Shown: piece after piece, positions 1-5,987 of the stretch | Layout of the letters: the number at the start of each line of letters is the position of its first letter | Numbering within the stretch: position 1 is the first letter of the stretch | NCBI GenBank assembly: GCA_946480705.1 | Contig: CAMLLF010000180.1 | Location: 1-7,379, forward strand | DNA from: an uncultured Lysobacteraceae bacterium | GTDB lineage: Bacteria; Pseudomonadota; Gammaproteobacteria; Xanthomonadales; Rhodanobacteraceae | DNA length: 7,379 nucleotides | Direction of reading: 5' to 3' | The notes under the pieces: model-generated | The model's input: only the letters and a program-made list of their open reading frames with translations | What the model was told of the DNA's origin: nothing | Databases searched by the model: none | Program-made: the position numbers and the translations under genes

Positions 1-2
1 CG

Positions 3-1889
3 CTAGGCACGCGCGCGCGGCTGTCGCTCGTGCGCCGGATCGGCGACGCGGTGGCTTATGCGCACCGCCGGCTCGTCGTGCATCGCGACATCAAGCCCGC
101 GAACATCCTCGTCGACACCGACGGCGAACCGCGCCTGCTCGACTTCGGCATCGCGCGCATGCTCGACGAGGACACCGCGGCGACGGCGACCGGCGCGAGT
201 CCGCTGACCCTGCGCTATGCCGCGCCGGAGCAGATCCGCGGCGAACTCGCCGGCATCCCCGCCGACGTGCACGCGCTCGGCTGCCTGCTCTATGAACTGC
301 TCGCCGGCGAGCCGCCGCACGCCGAGGCGGGCGCCGCGGCGCTGACCCACGCGATCCTGCATCTCGATCCGCCGCCGCCGTCGCAGGTCGCGCGCCGGCG
401 CGGGCGCGCCGCGGTCAGCGCCGACCTCGACGCGATCTGCCTGCGCGCGCTGCGCAAGCGGCCCGAGGACCGCTATCGCAGCGTCGACGACTGGAACGCC
501 GACATCGACCGCGCGATCGCCGGCGAACCGGTGCAGGCGCGCCGCGGCGAACGCGGCTACGCCGCGCGGCGCTGGCTGCGCCGGCGCTGGCCGTGGCTCG
601 CCGCGGCCGGCGTGCTCGTCGGCATTGCGACGTATCACGTGATCAGCATCAATCGCCAGCTCGCCGCGGTCGCGCGCGAACGCGACCGCGCGAGCGAACT
701 CGCCGATTTCGCGATCACGCTGTATCAGTCGGCCAGGCCGGCGGAAATCCGCGCCGGCAGCGTCAGCGCGCTCGATCTGCTCGATCGCACGGCCGCGCGG
801 CTCGACGAGCCGAAGATGGAGAAACTCAAGCCCGAAGTGCGCGCCGCGCTGGTCGCATCGATCGGCCACGTCTATTACGAGATCGGCGTGCGCGATCGCG
901 CCGTGCAGTTGTTCGAGCGCGCGGTCGGCCTGTTCGAGCAGGCCGATCCGGTGCCCGAGGACGACCTCGCGCTGCACATGCGCTATGCCGCGATGGCGCA
1001 GTACGACCGCAACCAGGCCGAGGCCGCGCTCGCGTGGATCGAGCGCGCGCTCGCGCGCCGCACGCGGATTGGCGACGACGGCAGCCTGCTGCGCTCGGGC
1101 CTCGACCGCGCCGCGGCGATCTATGCGCAGTCGCTCGACCAGCTCGACCGTGCGGCGGAACACACGGCACGCGCGATCGCCGTGCTCGAAGCGAATCTGC
1201 CGGACAAGCAGGACGAGCTCGCGCTCGCACTCGGCAACGCCGCGACGCTGGACATCCAGCTCGGCGAACTCGATCGTGCCGAACGGCGGCTCGCGCGGGC
1301 GCGCGAACTGGCCAATCGCGAGAGCACGGTCTATTACCGCAGCGACCTGTTCCTGCGCCGCACGCTCGCCAAGGTGCTGTTCGCGAAAGGCCGCCGCGAC
1401 GAAGGCCTGACGCTGCTGCGCGACGCGCTGGCCGACGCGCGCAGGCTCTTGGGCGCGCAGCATCCCGACGTACTCGTGTTCGCGGTCGACTACGGCGGCA
1501 TCCTGACGCGCGCCGGCCGCCTCGACGACGCCGGCGCCGCCTTCGACGAGGCGCTCGCCGTCGGCAATGCGTCCGCCGGCGACAGCGCGCGCCAGCTGAT
1601 CGGCGTACGCGCGGCGCGAGCGCGCTGGCTGCTCGCGCGCGACCAGCCGGCCGATGCGGCGAAGGAACTCGAGGCCGTGCTCGCCGAACGCGCGAAGACC
1701 CCGCAGCGCGACCGTCGCAGCGCCGCCTACGAACGCGCCGCGCTCGCCTATGTGCGGTGCCGGCTCGGCGAAGCGGAAGCGCCCGCTGCGCTGCGCACGG
1801 CGTTGACCGCACCCGAGGCCATCAGCGTCGCGACGCGCCCCGGCGTCGCGGATGATTTCGCGCAGTGGCGTGCGGCGTGTGGATTTTGA
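3..1889 (+). CDS. Ser/Thr protein kinase with TM segment and TPR-like C-terminal region (5' partial)
   Basis: Hanks-type protein kinase, missing the N-lobe (P-loop and ATP-anchoring lysine) because the gene begins before the window; 628 residues are visible. Catalytic landmarks are intact: HRDIKPAN (bases 81-104), DFG (141-149), a Thr-rich activation loop, APE (222-230) and the DVHALGCLLYELL helix from 264. The lobe ends with RKRPEDRY, usual for this family. An Arg-rich stretch then precedes one membrane helix (about 588-650, WPWLAAAGVLVGI), so the kinase lies in the cytoplasm and the remaining ~410 residues are predicted to be periplasmic. That part is helical with TPR-like pairs (for example YYEIGVRDRAVQLFERA and GELDRAERRLARA), suggesting protein binding. 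All visible catalytic residues are present, so it is probably active. In related bacteria such kinases often sit next to an ECF sigma factor gene, which cannot be checked here. The gene ends with TGA at 1887-1889; substrate unknown. Confidence 0.93.
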   Translation, partial: LGTRARLSLVRRIGDAVAYAHRRLVVHRDIKPANILVDTDGEPRLLDFGIARMLDEDTAATATGASPLTLRYAAPEQIRGELAGIPADVHALGCLLYELLAGEPPHAEAGAAALTHAILHLDPPPPSQVARRRGRAAVSADLDAICLRALRKRPEDRYRSVDDWNADIDRAIAGEPVQARRGERGYAARRWLRRRWPWLAAAGVLVGIATYHVISINRQLAAVARERDRASELADFAITLYQSARPAEIRAGSVSALDLLDRTAARLDEPKMEKLKPEVRAALVASIGHVYYEIGVRDRAVQLFERAVGLFEQADPVPEDDLALHMRYAAMAQYDRNQAEAALAWIERALARRTRIGDDGSLLRSGLDRAAAIYAQSLDQLDRAAEHTARAIAVLEANLPDKQDELALALGNAATLDIQLGELDRAERRLARARELANRESTVYYRSDLFLRRTLAKVLFAKGRRDEGLTLLRDALADARRLLGAQHPDVLVFAVDYGGILTRAGRLDDAGAAFDEALAVGNASAGDSARQLIGVRAARARWLLARDQPADAAKELEAVLAERAKTPQRDRRSAAYERAALAYVRCRLGEAEAPAALRTALTAPEAISVATRPGVADDFAQWRAACGF

Positions 1890-1892
1890 GGT

Positions 1893-1920
1893 GGGAATCG
1901 GGAATGGAGAACGGGGAATC
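1893..1920 (+). repeat. Tandem GGGAATC heptamers, outer left arm
   Basis: GGGAATC at 1893-1899, GGGAATG at 1900-1906 and GGGAATC at 1914-1920. The first two abut with a 7-bp period. They are the inverted counterpart of the GATTCCC copies at the other end of the gap. Confidence 0.8.
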
Positions 1921-1985
1921 GTTCAAGCCGGCGGCGCGCGTCCGCGCTCAAAACGTCCCGCGCCCACATGCAACACGGTAAAGAC

Positions 1986-2037
1986 TCCCTCTCCTCCGAG
2001 CTTGCCCGGGGGGAGAGGGCTGGGGGTGAGGGGGAGA
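1986..2037 (+). repeat. CCCTCTCC-type palindromic unit, left inner arm
   Basis: A 52-bp unit with its own hairpin: CCCTCTCC (1987-1994) pairs with GGAGAGGG (2012-2019), extendable by a wobble and two G-C pairs around a GAGCTTGCCCG loop. It is followed by a G-rich tail (CTGGGGGTGAGGGGGAGA). It matches the reverse complement of 2120-2167 apart from one substitution, a one-base G indel and a short variable stretch in the tail. Confidence 0.85.
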
Positions 2038-2061
2038 AGCTGCCGAGGCGATCACTTTCGG

Positions 2062-2095
2062 TTGTCGCTGGTCGCCGACTCCGGTATCGCGACAA
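2062..2095. other. Short inverted repeat in the core of the element
   Basis: TTGTCGC (2062-2068) pairs with GCGACAA (2089-2095) around a 20-nt loop. It lies in the unique DNA between the two inner arms, near the centre of the nested palindrome. It could be chance; no function is assigned. Confidence 0.35.
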
Positions 2096-2119
2096 TCAAA
2101 CAGCTCGCACGCTGGTGTT

Positions 2120-2167
2120 TCTCCCCCTCACCTACCCTCTCCCCCGGGCAAGCTCGGGGGAGAGGGA
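2120..2167 (-). repeat. CCCTCTCC-type palindromic unit, right inner arm
   Basis: Inverted copy of the unit at 1986-2037. Its internal stem is a perfect 11 bp: CCCTCTCCCCC (2135-2145) with GGGGGAGAGGG (2156-2166), around a 10-nt loop. It is shorter (48 bp) because the variable tail is reduced. It is strong enough to act as a terminator hairpin, although no U-tract follows. Confidence 0.85.
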
Positions 2168-2190
2168 TCGAAGCGGCATTGTTCTTACGA

Positions 2191-2209
2191 GTCCCGATTC
2201 CCGATTCCC
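2191..2209 (-). repeat. Tandem GATTCCC heptamers, outer right arm
   Basis: GATTCCC at 2196-2202 and 2203-2209, directly abutting, preceded by a partial GTCCC at 2191-2195. This is the reverse complement of the heptamers at the left edge and ends two bases before the TAG (2212-2214, read on the minus strand) of the neighbouring gene. Confidence 0.8.
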
Positions 2210-2211
2210 GC

Positions 2212-3738
2212 CTACGGCACGCACGCCTCACCCGTCCCGTCGACGCACTGCACGCTCGCCGACGGCGTCGCGACGGCGGAGTAGTTCGCAAGCACGCCCT
2301 GCTGCGCGCTGGCGTTGACGTAGTTGACGAGACGCAGCGCGATGACGGGCAGGCCGGCCAGGCGCAGCCCTTCGCGCGACGGGCGCAGCGCGATCGGGCC
2401 GTTGCCGAAGGTCGGGCGGCCGAGCTTCAGCGTGACCTGCCCGGCCATGTACAGCGGCTCGCCGTTGCCGCCGCCGCAGACCTGGCTCATCGGTCCGTGA
2501 AAGCGCGTGCCGAGCAGCGCATCCGGCGGATTGCCGCCGGGCATGGTGACGGCGAGCGCCGTCGCCGGATGGCGCACGCTCGCCTCGCAGCCGCCGAACT
2601 GCACGCCGCCGGAGTCGGCGACGATGCCGCCCTCGCGGTCGGTGATGAGCAGCCATTCGCGCTCGATCACCGAGAACGGCGCCTGTGCGTTGTACATCGC
2701 GCGAAACGGCGGCAGCGGCGTCGTCGTGCCCGGCGGCAGCAACGCCGGATTCGTATAAAAGCGCTTGGTCGGGAAAACCTGCACGAATGAACTCGTCGCG
2801 CCGATGTCGCGGCGCGTGTCGAAGTCGGCCGCGATCTCGCTGGCCGTGAGCACGGCGCTGACCGCGTCGACGGCACGCTCCAGCGGATAGCTCAGTTCGA
2901 AGCTGCGGTTGTCGGCGACGACGCGCGCGACCACCGAACGCTCGTCCGGATCGCTGACCGTATCGGCGAGCGTCAGCAGCTGCCGCGCCGACGGTACGAA
3001 ATGCCGCACGACGCTCGCAGTCGTGCCGCGCGGCGAATCGGCCGGATCGATGCGGAATTCGTCGAGCGGAACGGCCGCGGCGCCGAAGAACGTGCCGGCC
3101 GCAACATTGATGACCGCGGCATAGCCGCTGATGCCGCCGCGCGGATTGACGAGATCGCGCAGCGGCTGGTTCGCCCAGTAGCCGCCGGGCGCGGTCCAGG
3201 CCGCGGCGAGGCCGGCGCAGTCGCGCGGCACGGCGGCCACGTTGCCGACGTGGCGATCGGTCATCGTGTCGGGCGCGATCGCGGCAATTTCGATCGCCTC
3301 GACCCAGCCCTCGCGTTCGCGCGCGGGATCGGCATCGGGCTTGTCGTCGATCCGCAGTTCCTGCAGCCGGCGCCCCGGTTGATTCGGCACGGCGGTCGTC
3401 AGCGCCGGGATCACGCAGCTCGCGTCGTCGCTGAGCAGCACCGCGCCGCCGCCTGGCGTGTCCGCGGCGATCGCGCCGCTCCAGCTGTCGCGTCCGGCCA
3501 GATAAAGGTTGAACACGAGCGCGGTCTCGCCGATCTGCCCTTCGGCGACGCGCAGCTGCACGACCTTGCCGTGATCGCTGTTGTTCGCGAGCTGCAGCAG
3601 GGTCGTGTTGCCCGCTTGAACGTTGTAGTACGGAAAAATCAGCGCCTGCCCTTGATCACGCACGCCGAGTACGACGGCGTGCGCCTGACCCGCGAGCAGC
3701 GCGGTCGCGAGCAGCAATCCCTGCTTGATTCGGAACAT
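2212..3738 (-). CDS. Exported protein of unknown function with six cysteines
   Basis: A 508-residue protein whose family I do not recognise by name. It starts with a clear Sec signal peptide: basic MFRIK, a hydrophobic run to about residue 16, and a probable cut after AHA at 21. The start is fixed by AGGAGG six bases upstream. The frame is open further upstream, but that part is an antisense shadow of the neighbouring gene. The mature part opens with DQGQALIFPYYNVQAGNTTLLQLANNS, reads like beta-strand-rich extracellular sequence, and has six cysteines (108, 174, 384, 421, 498, 506), an even number consistent with three disulfides. There is no lipobox, C-terminal anchor or sorting signal, so it is expected to be periplasmic or secreted. 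It lies 92 bp downstream of the DAK2-DegV gene on the same strand, so co-transcription is plausible. Export is well supported; function is unknown. Confidence 0.88.
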   Translation of the reverse strand: MFRIKQGLLLATALLAGQAHAVVLGVRDQGQALIFPYYNVQAGNTTLLQLANNSDHGKVVQLRVAEGQIGETALVFNLYLAGRDSWSGAIAADTPGGGAVLLSDDASCVIPALTTAVPNQPGRRLQELRIDDKPDADPAREREGWVEAIEIAAIAPDTMTDRHVGNVAAVPRDCAGLAAAWTAPGGYWANQPLRDLVNPRGGISGYAAVINVAAGTFFGAAAVPLDEFRIDPADSPRGTTASVVRHFVPSARQLLTLADTVSDPDERSVVARVVADNRSFELSYPLERAVDAVSAVLTASEIAADFDTRRDIGATSSFVQVFPTKRFYTNPALLPPGTTTPLPPFRAMYNAQAPFSVIEREWLLITDREGGIVADSGGVQFGGCEASVRHPATALAVTMPGGNPPDALLGTRFHGPMSQVCGGGNGEPLYMAGQVTLKLGRPTFGNGPIALRPSREGLRLAGLPVIALRLVNYVNASAQQGVLANYSAVATPSASVQCVDGTGEACVP

Positions 3739-3744
3739 TCCCGG

Positions 3745-3750
3745 CCTCCT
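3745..3750 (-). promoter_or_regulatory. Shine-Dalgarno site AGGAGG fixing the secreted-protein start
   Basis: On the minus strand AGGAGG is followed by six bases (CCGGGA) and ATG at 3738-3736. This perfect site, with the signal peptide starting at that ATG, settles the start codon. Confidence 0.9.
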
Positions 3751-3754
3751 GACC

Positions 3755-3772
3755 GCCGCGCGACCGCGCGGC
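3755..3772. other. Intercistronic GC hairpin
   Basis: GCCGCGCG (3755-3762) and CGCGCGGC (3765-3772) form a perfect inverted repeat around AC. It sits between the stop of the DAK2-DegV gene and the ribosome binding site of the secreted-protein gene. There is no T-tract, so it is more likely an mRNA stability or attenuation structure than a terminator; chance is also possible in such GC-rich DNA. Confidence 0.35.
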
Positions 3773-3830
3773 GCGCACGTCGTCTGTGACGGGCGAGGCG
3801 CGCAAATCCCCCAGCGCGCGGCGAAACCGG

Positions 3831-5657
3831 TCAGCCTTCGTCGGGCAGCACGCTCACGAGCACGGTTCCCGGACCCGCATGCGCGGAGATCGCCGCACCC
3901 ATCGGCACGATTTCCATCGACGCCGGACGCAGCGCGTCGCGCAACGCCGCGGCGACGCGACCGGCTTCGGCCAGATTGTCGCAGTGGCCGATCAGGATGC
4001 GCCCGCCGCGCTGCGCCGGCGTCAGGCGGCGCAGTACCCAGCGCGCGAAGCGTTCGGGCAGGTCGGCGCGCAGACGCAGTGCCGAACGCAGATGCAGGCG
4101 TCCATCGGCACCGACCGCGGCGATCGGAATCAACCGCAGCCAGCGCGTCAGCGACAGCGTCCAGCGCGGCAGGCGACCGCCGCGGACGACATGGCTGAGG
4201 TCGCGCACATAGGCGAACAGCGCGGTCTGCGGCACGAGCGCGGCAATCCGCGTGGCGATTTCCGCACCGGCGAGTCCCTGCGCGGCCAGTTCGGCCGCGC
4301 GCTGCGCGAGCAGTCCCTGCGCGCACGAGGCCGTGCGCGAGTCGACCACGGTCACGCGTCCGGCCGCACAGCGTTGCGCGGCGCTCTCGCCGGCCTGCAG
4401 CGTGCCGCTGACCGCGCGCGACAGACCGACGTAGACGACCTCGTCGTGATGGCTCAGCAGGAACTCGAACAGGCGCCGGAAGTCGCCCGGCGGCGGCTGC
4501 GACGTGCGCGGCAGCGCCGGATTCGTACGCAATTCGTGGAAGAATTCCTTCGGAGACAAAGATACCTTGTCGAGATAGTCCTGCGCGCCGAAATTGAGCC
4601 GCACCGGCACGAGATGCAGCGGCAGGCGCTCGAGCGCGTCGTCGGACAGATCGGCCGCCGAATCCGTGACCACGGCGACGCTGAGCCGCGACTGCGTCGC
4701 GCGCTGCTGCGCGCGCATGTCGTCGGCCTTGCAGCTGCCGACACGGCCGAAGCGCGCGAGCGCGTCGTAGAGCTGCTGCGGTTCGTCCAGGTGCACGTGC
4801 ACGCGCAGCTTCTCGCGCGTGCCGGCCAGTACGAGGCTCGAATGATCGAGCGCCTGCAGCGACGCGCGCACGGCGTCGCGGTCGATCGCCTCGGCGCTGA
4901 GCACGCATTCGGTGCACCAGCGATGCGTCGCGTCGGGCTCGGGCGCTTCGGCCATGACGCCGGCGTCGCTCTGGAATTCCGCGGCGGCGGCGAGTCCGGC
5001 GCGGCCGCGCTGCAGGTAGTCGTCGATGCCGGCCAGCAGCTCGACGAAGCCGAGCGCCCCGGCATCGACGACGCCGGCCTTGCGCAGCGCGGCCAGTTGT
5101 TCCGGCGTGCGCGCGAGCGCGTCGCGGCTCGCGGCCACGGCACGCGACCAGGCCGTGCGCAGATCGGTATCGCCGTTGCCGGCTTCCCGCCGCAGCGCGG
5201 CGGCGAACGCGGCGATGACGGACAGAATCGTCCCTTCGCGCGGCTCGGCGACCGCACCGCGTGCCTGGCGCGCGCCGATATCGACGGCGTCGGCCAGTTC
5301 GTCGAGGCCCAGTCGCGGCCGGTCGGCCAGATGCTCCCCGACGCCCTGCAGGAACTGCGCGAGGATCGCGCCCGAATTGCCGCGCGCACCGTCGATCGCC
5401 TCGTCGCCGGCGCGCCGCAGCAGGCTGCCGGCACTGCCCGAACGCCACGGCCGCAGCGCCTGTTCGACGGCGCTCAACGTGAAGGCCAGATTCGACCCGG
5501 TATCGCCGTCGGCGACCGGAAACACGTTGATGCGGTTGATCGCGTCACGGCGGGCGAGCACGCGGCGGATGCCGGCCAGCAGTACGCGCTTCAGCGCGAC
5601 GCCGCCGGGCCGCCAGCCGCGGGGGATCAGATGGAAATCGGCGGGCGCGCTGTTCAT
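3831..5657 (-). CDS. DAK2-DegV fusion protein (FakA-FakB-like fatty acid kinase)
   Basis: A 608-residue cytoplasmic fusion. Residues ~20-215 are a DhaL/DAK2 ATP-binding module: NVFPVADGDTGSN (44-56, with Mg-binding aspartates), GNSG (93-96) and GTILSV (142-147). Residues ~245-317 match the YloV/FakA middle domain (WCTE, KLRVHVH, DDMRAQ). Residues ~326-605 are a DegV/FakB fatty-acid-binding module: VVTDSAADL, TSQP (385-388), GLSRAVSGTLQAG, VVDSRTAS, RGGRLPR (492-498) and HAGPG (593-597). In Firmicutes FakA phosphorylates a fatty acid carried by separate FakB, supplying acyl-phosphate for phospholipid synthesis. Here DegV occupies the place of the FakA C-terminal domain that docks FakB, so carrier and kinase seem joined. 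I chose ATG 5657 because homology begins just after it; an upstream ATG at 5771 would add 38 unlikely residues. Neither start has a good ribosome binding site. Family certain; substrate inferred. Confidence 0.92.
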   Translation of the reverse strand: MNSAPADFHLIPRGWRPGGVALKRVLLAGIRRVLARRDAINRINVFPVADGDTGSNLAFTLSAVEQALRPWRSGSAGSLLRRAGDEAIDGARGNSGAILAQFLQGVGEHLADRPRLGLDELADAVDIGARQARGAVAEPREGTILSVIAAFAAALRREAGNGDTDLRTAWSRAVAASRDALARTPEQLAALRKAGVVDAGALGFVELLAGIDDYLQRGRAGLAAAAEFQSDAGVMAEAPEPDATHRWCTECVLSAEAIDRDAVRASLQALDHSSLVLAGTREKLRVHVHLDEPQQLYDALARFGRVGSCKADDMRAQQRATQSRLSVAVVTDSAADLSDDALERLPLHLVPVRLNFGAQDYLDKVSLSPKEFFHELRTNPALPRTSQPPPGDFRRLFEFLLSHHDEVVYVGLSRAVSGTLQAGESAAQRCAAGRVTVVDSRTASCAQGLLAQRAAELAAQGLAGAEIATRIAALVPQTALFAYVRDLSHVVRGGRLPRWTLSLTRWLRLIPIAAVGADGRLHLRSALRLRADLPERFARWVLRRLTPAQRGGRILIGHCDNLAEAGRVAAALRDALRPASMEIVPMGAAISAHAGPGTVLVSVLPDEG

Positions 5658-5662
5658 GCCCG

Positions 5663-5668
5663 AGTCTA
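5663..5668 (-). promoter_or_regulatory. Possible -10 element giving a leaderless mRNA
   Basis: On the minus strand TAGACT (four of six matches to TATAAT) ends five bases before the ATG at 5657, so transcription would begin at or next to the A of the start codon. That fits the lack of a ribosome binding site. No convincing -35 is present, so this is tentative. Confidence 0.25.
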
Positions 5669-5775
5669 GCCAGCAGAGCCCGCCCGGCGCGCGCTGCGCT
5701 GCAGCGTGAGCGGAGCCACGGTCAATGCCGTGAGCAGCCGACGCAACCAAGCCTCGCCTCGGCGCATCCATGGAA

Positions 5776-5820
5776 CTGTCCGTCGCTGTCCGCTGTGCCC
5801 GCAGCGGACAGTCCGGACAA
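5776..5820. promoter_or_regulatory. Mirrored tandem CTGTCCG sites: candidate enhancer (UAS) for a sigma-54 activator
   Basis: CTGTCCG occurs at 5776-5782 and again exactly 10 bp later at 5786-5792. The mirror image CGGACA(G) occurs at 5805-5811 and 5814-5819. The core is a 10-bp perfect inverted repeat (5786-5795 with 5802-5811) around TGCCCG. Its centre lies about 100 bp upstream of the predicted sigma-54 start site, the usual distance for NtrC-type activator binding. A repressor operator for the divergent fusion gene is an alternative. The 330-bp gap 5658-5987 contains no convincing gene. Confidence 0.6.
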
Positions 5821-5829
5821 CGGTCATGA

Positions 5830-5842
5830 CTTCAAGCCCTTG
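5830..5842 (+). promoter_or_regulatory. IHF-like site between enhancer and sigma-54 promoter
   Basis: CTTCAAGCCCTTG keeps the TCAA-N4-TTR core of the IHF consensus WATCAA-N4-TTR and misses only the first two positions. It lies between the palindromic enhancer and the -24/-12 element, where DNA bending would be needed. The motif is short, so this is supportive context rather than proof. Confidence 0.4.
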
Positions 5843-5872
5843 TTGCGCAAGGCCGGGAAGCTCGGGAAAGGG

Positions 5873-5889
5873 TTGGCACGAAGCCTGCT
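5873..5889 (+). promoter_or_regulatory. Sigma-54 (RpoN) -24/-12 promoter
   Basis: TTGGCACGAAGCCTGCT matches the consensus YTGGCACGRNNNTTGCW with a single mismatch (C for T at the first base of the -12 box). It has the obligatory GG (5875-5876) and GC (5887-5888) with 10 bases between. The predicted start is near 5900, giving an 88-nt leader to the small exported-protein gene at 5988, the first gene downstream in this orientation. Confidence 0.75.
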
Positions 5890-5987
5890 GTAGTCGCGCG
5901 ACCGCGCTGGCGACACCGGCTCAATCGTGCGAGCATGCCGTCCCGCCAGCGAGCCCGTGCCAGCGTTCCGCCATCCCGGAGCCACCG

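Larger units (their letters stand above)
1893..2209. repeat. Nested inverted-repeat element filling the convergent intergenic gap
   Basis: The 322-bp gap between the kinase stop and the stop of the convergent secreted-protein gene is a symmetric composite. The outer arms are tandem GGGAATC heptamers (left) and GATTCCC heptamers (right). The inner arms are two ~50-bp units in inverted orientation, separated by ~82 bp of non-repeated DNA. The element starts 4 bases after one stop codon and ends 2 bases before the other. Similar GGGAATC and CCCTCTCCC families recur between genes in Xanthomonad-type genomes (from memory, not searched). Transcribed from either side it would fold into strong hairpins, so a bidirectional terminator or a non-autonomous REP/MITE-like element are both possible. 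No convincing gene lies inside. Confidence 0.8.

Noticed and set aside
3..1463. 486-codon open frame on the minus strand opposite the kinase
   Set aside because: The plus strand has HRDIKPAN, DFG and APE in order; the antisense product is compositionally biased and lacks a start with a ribosome site.
2135..2166. Classical intrinsic terminator
   Set aside because: The 11-bp stem is strong but no T-tract follows on either strand, so it was recorded as a repeat unit with possible terminator activity rather than as a terminator.
1986..2167. CRISPR-like repeats
   Set aside because: There are only two copies, in inverted orientation, with one non-uniform spacer and no cas genes nearby; it is a palindromic intergenic repeat pair.
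1852..2790. Plus-strand open frame running across the repeat element
   Set aside because: It reads through palindromic repeats and the antisense of the secreted-protein gene, has no ribosome site and no recognisable domain.
3739..5448. Possible long N-terminal extension of the secreted protein (the frame is open back to 5448)
   Set aside because: The upstream part overlaps the DAK2-DegV gene in another frame and is Arg/Ala-rich nonsense. The AGGAGG site and signal peptide place the true start at 3738.
3786..5669. Long open frame (627 codons) on the plus strand opposite the DAK2-DegV gene
   Set aside because: Its product is Arg/Ala/Gln-rich low-complexity sequence with no recognisable motif, while the minus strand encodes two intact conserved domains. 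It is a GC-driven antisense shadow.
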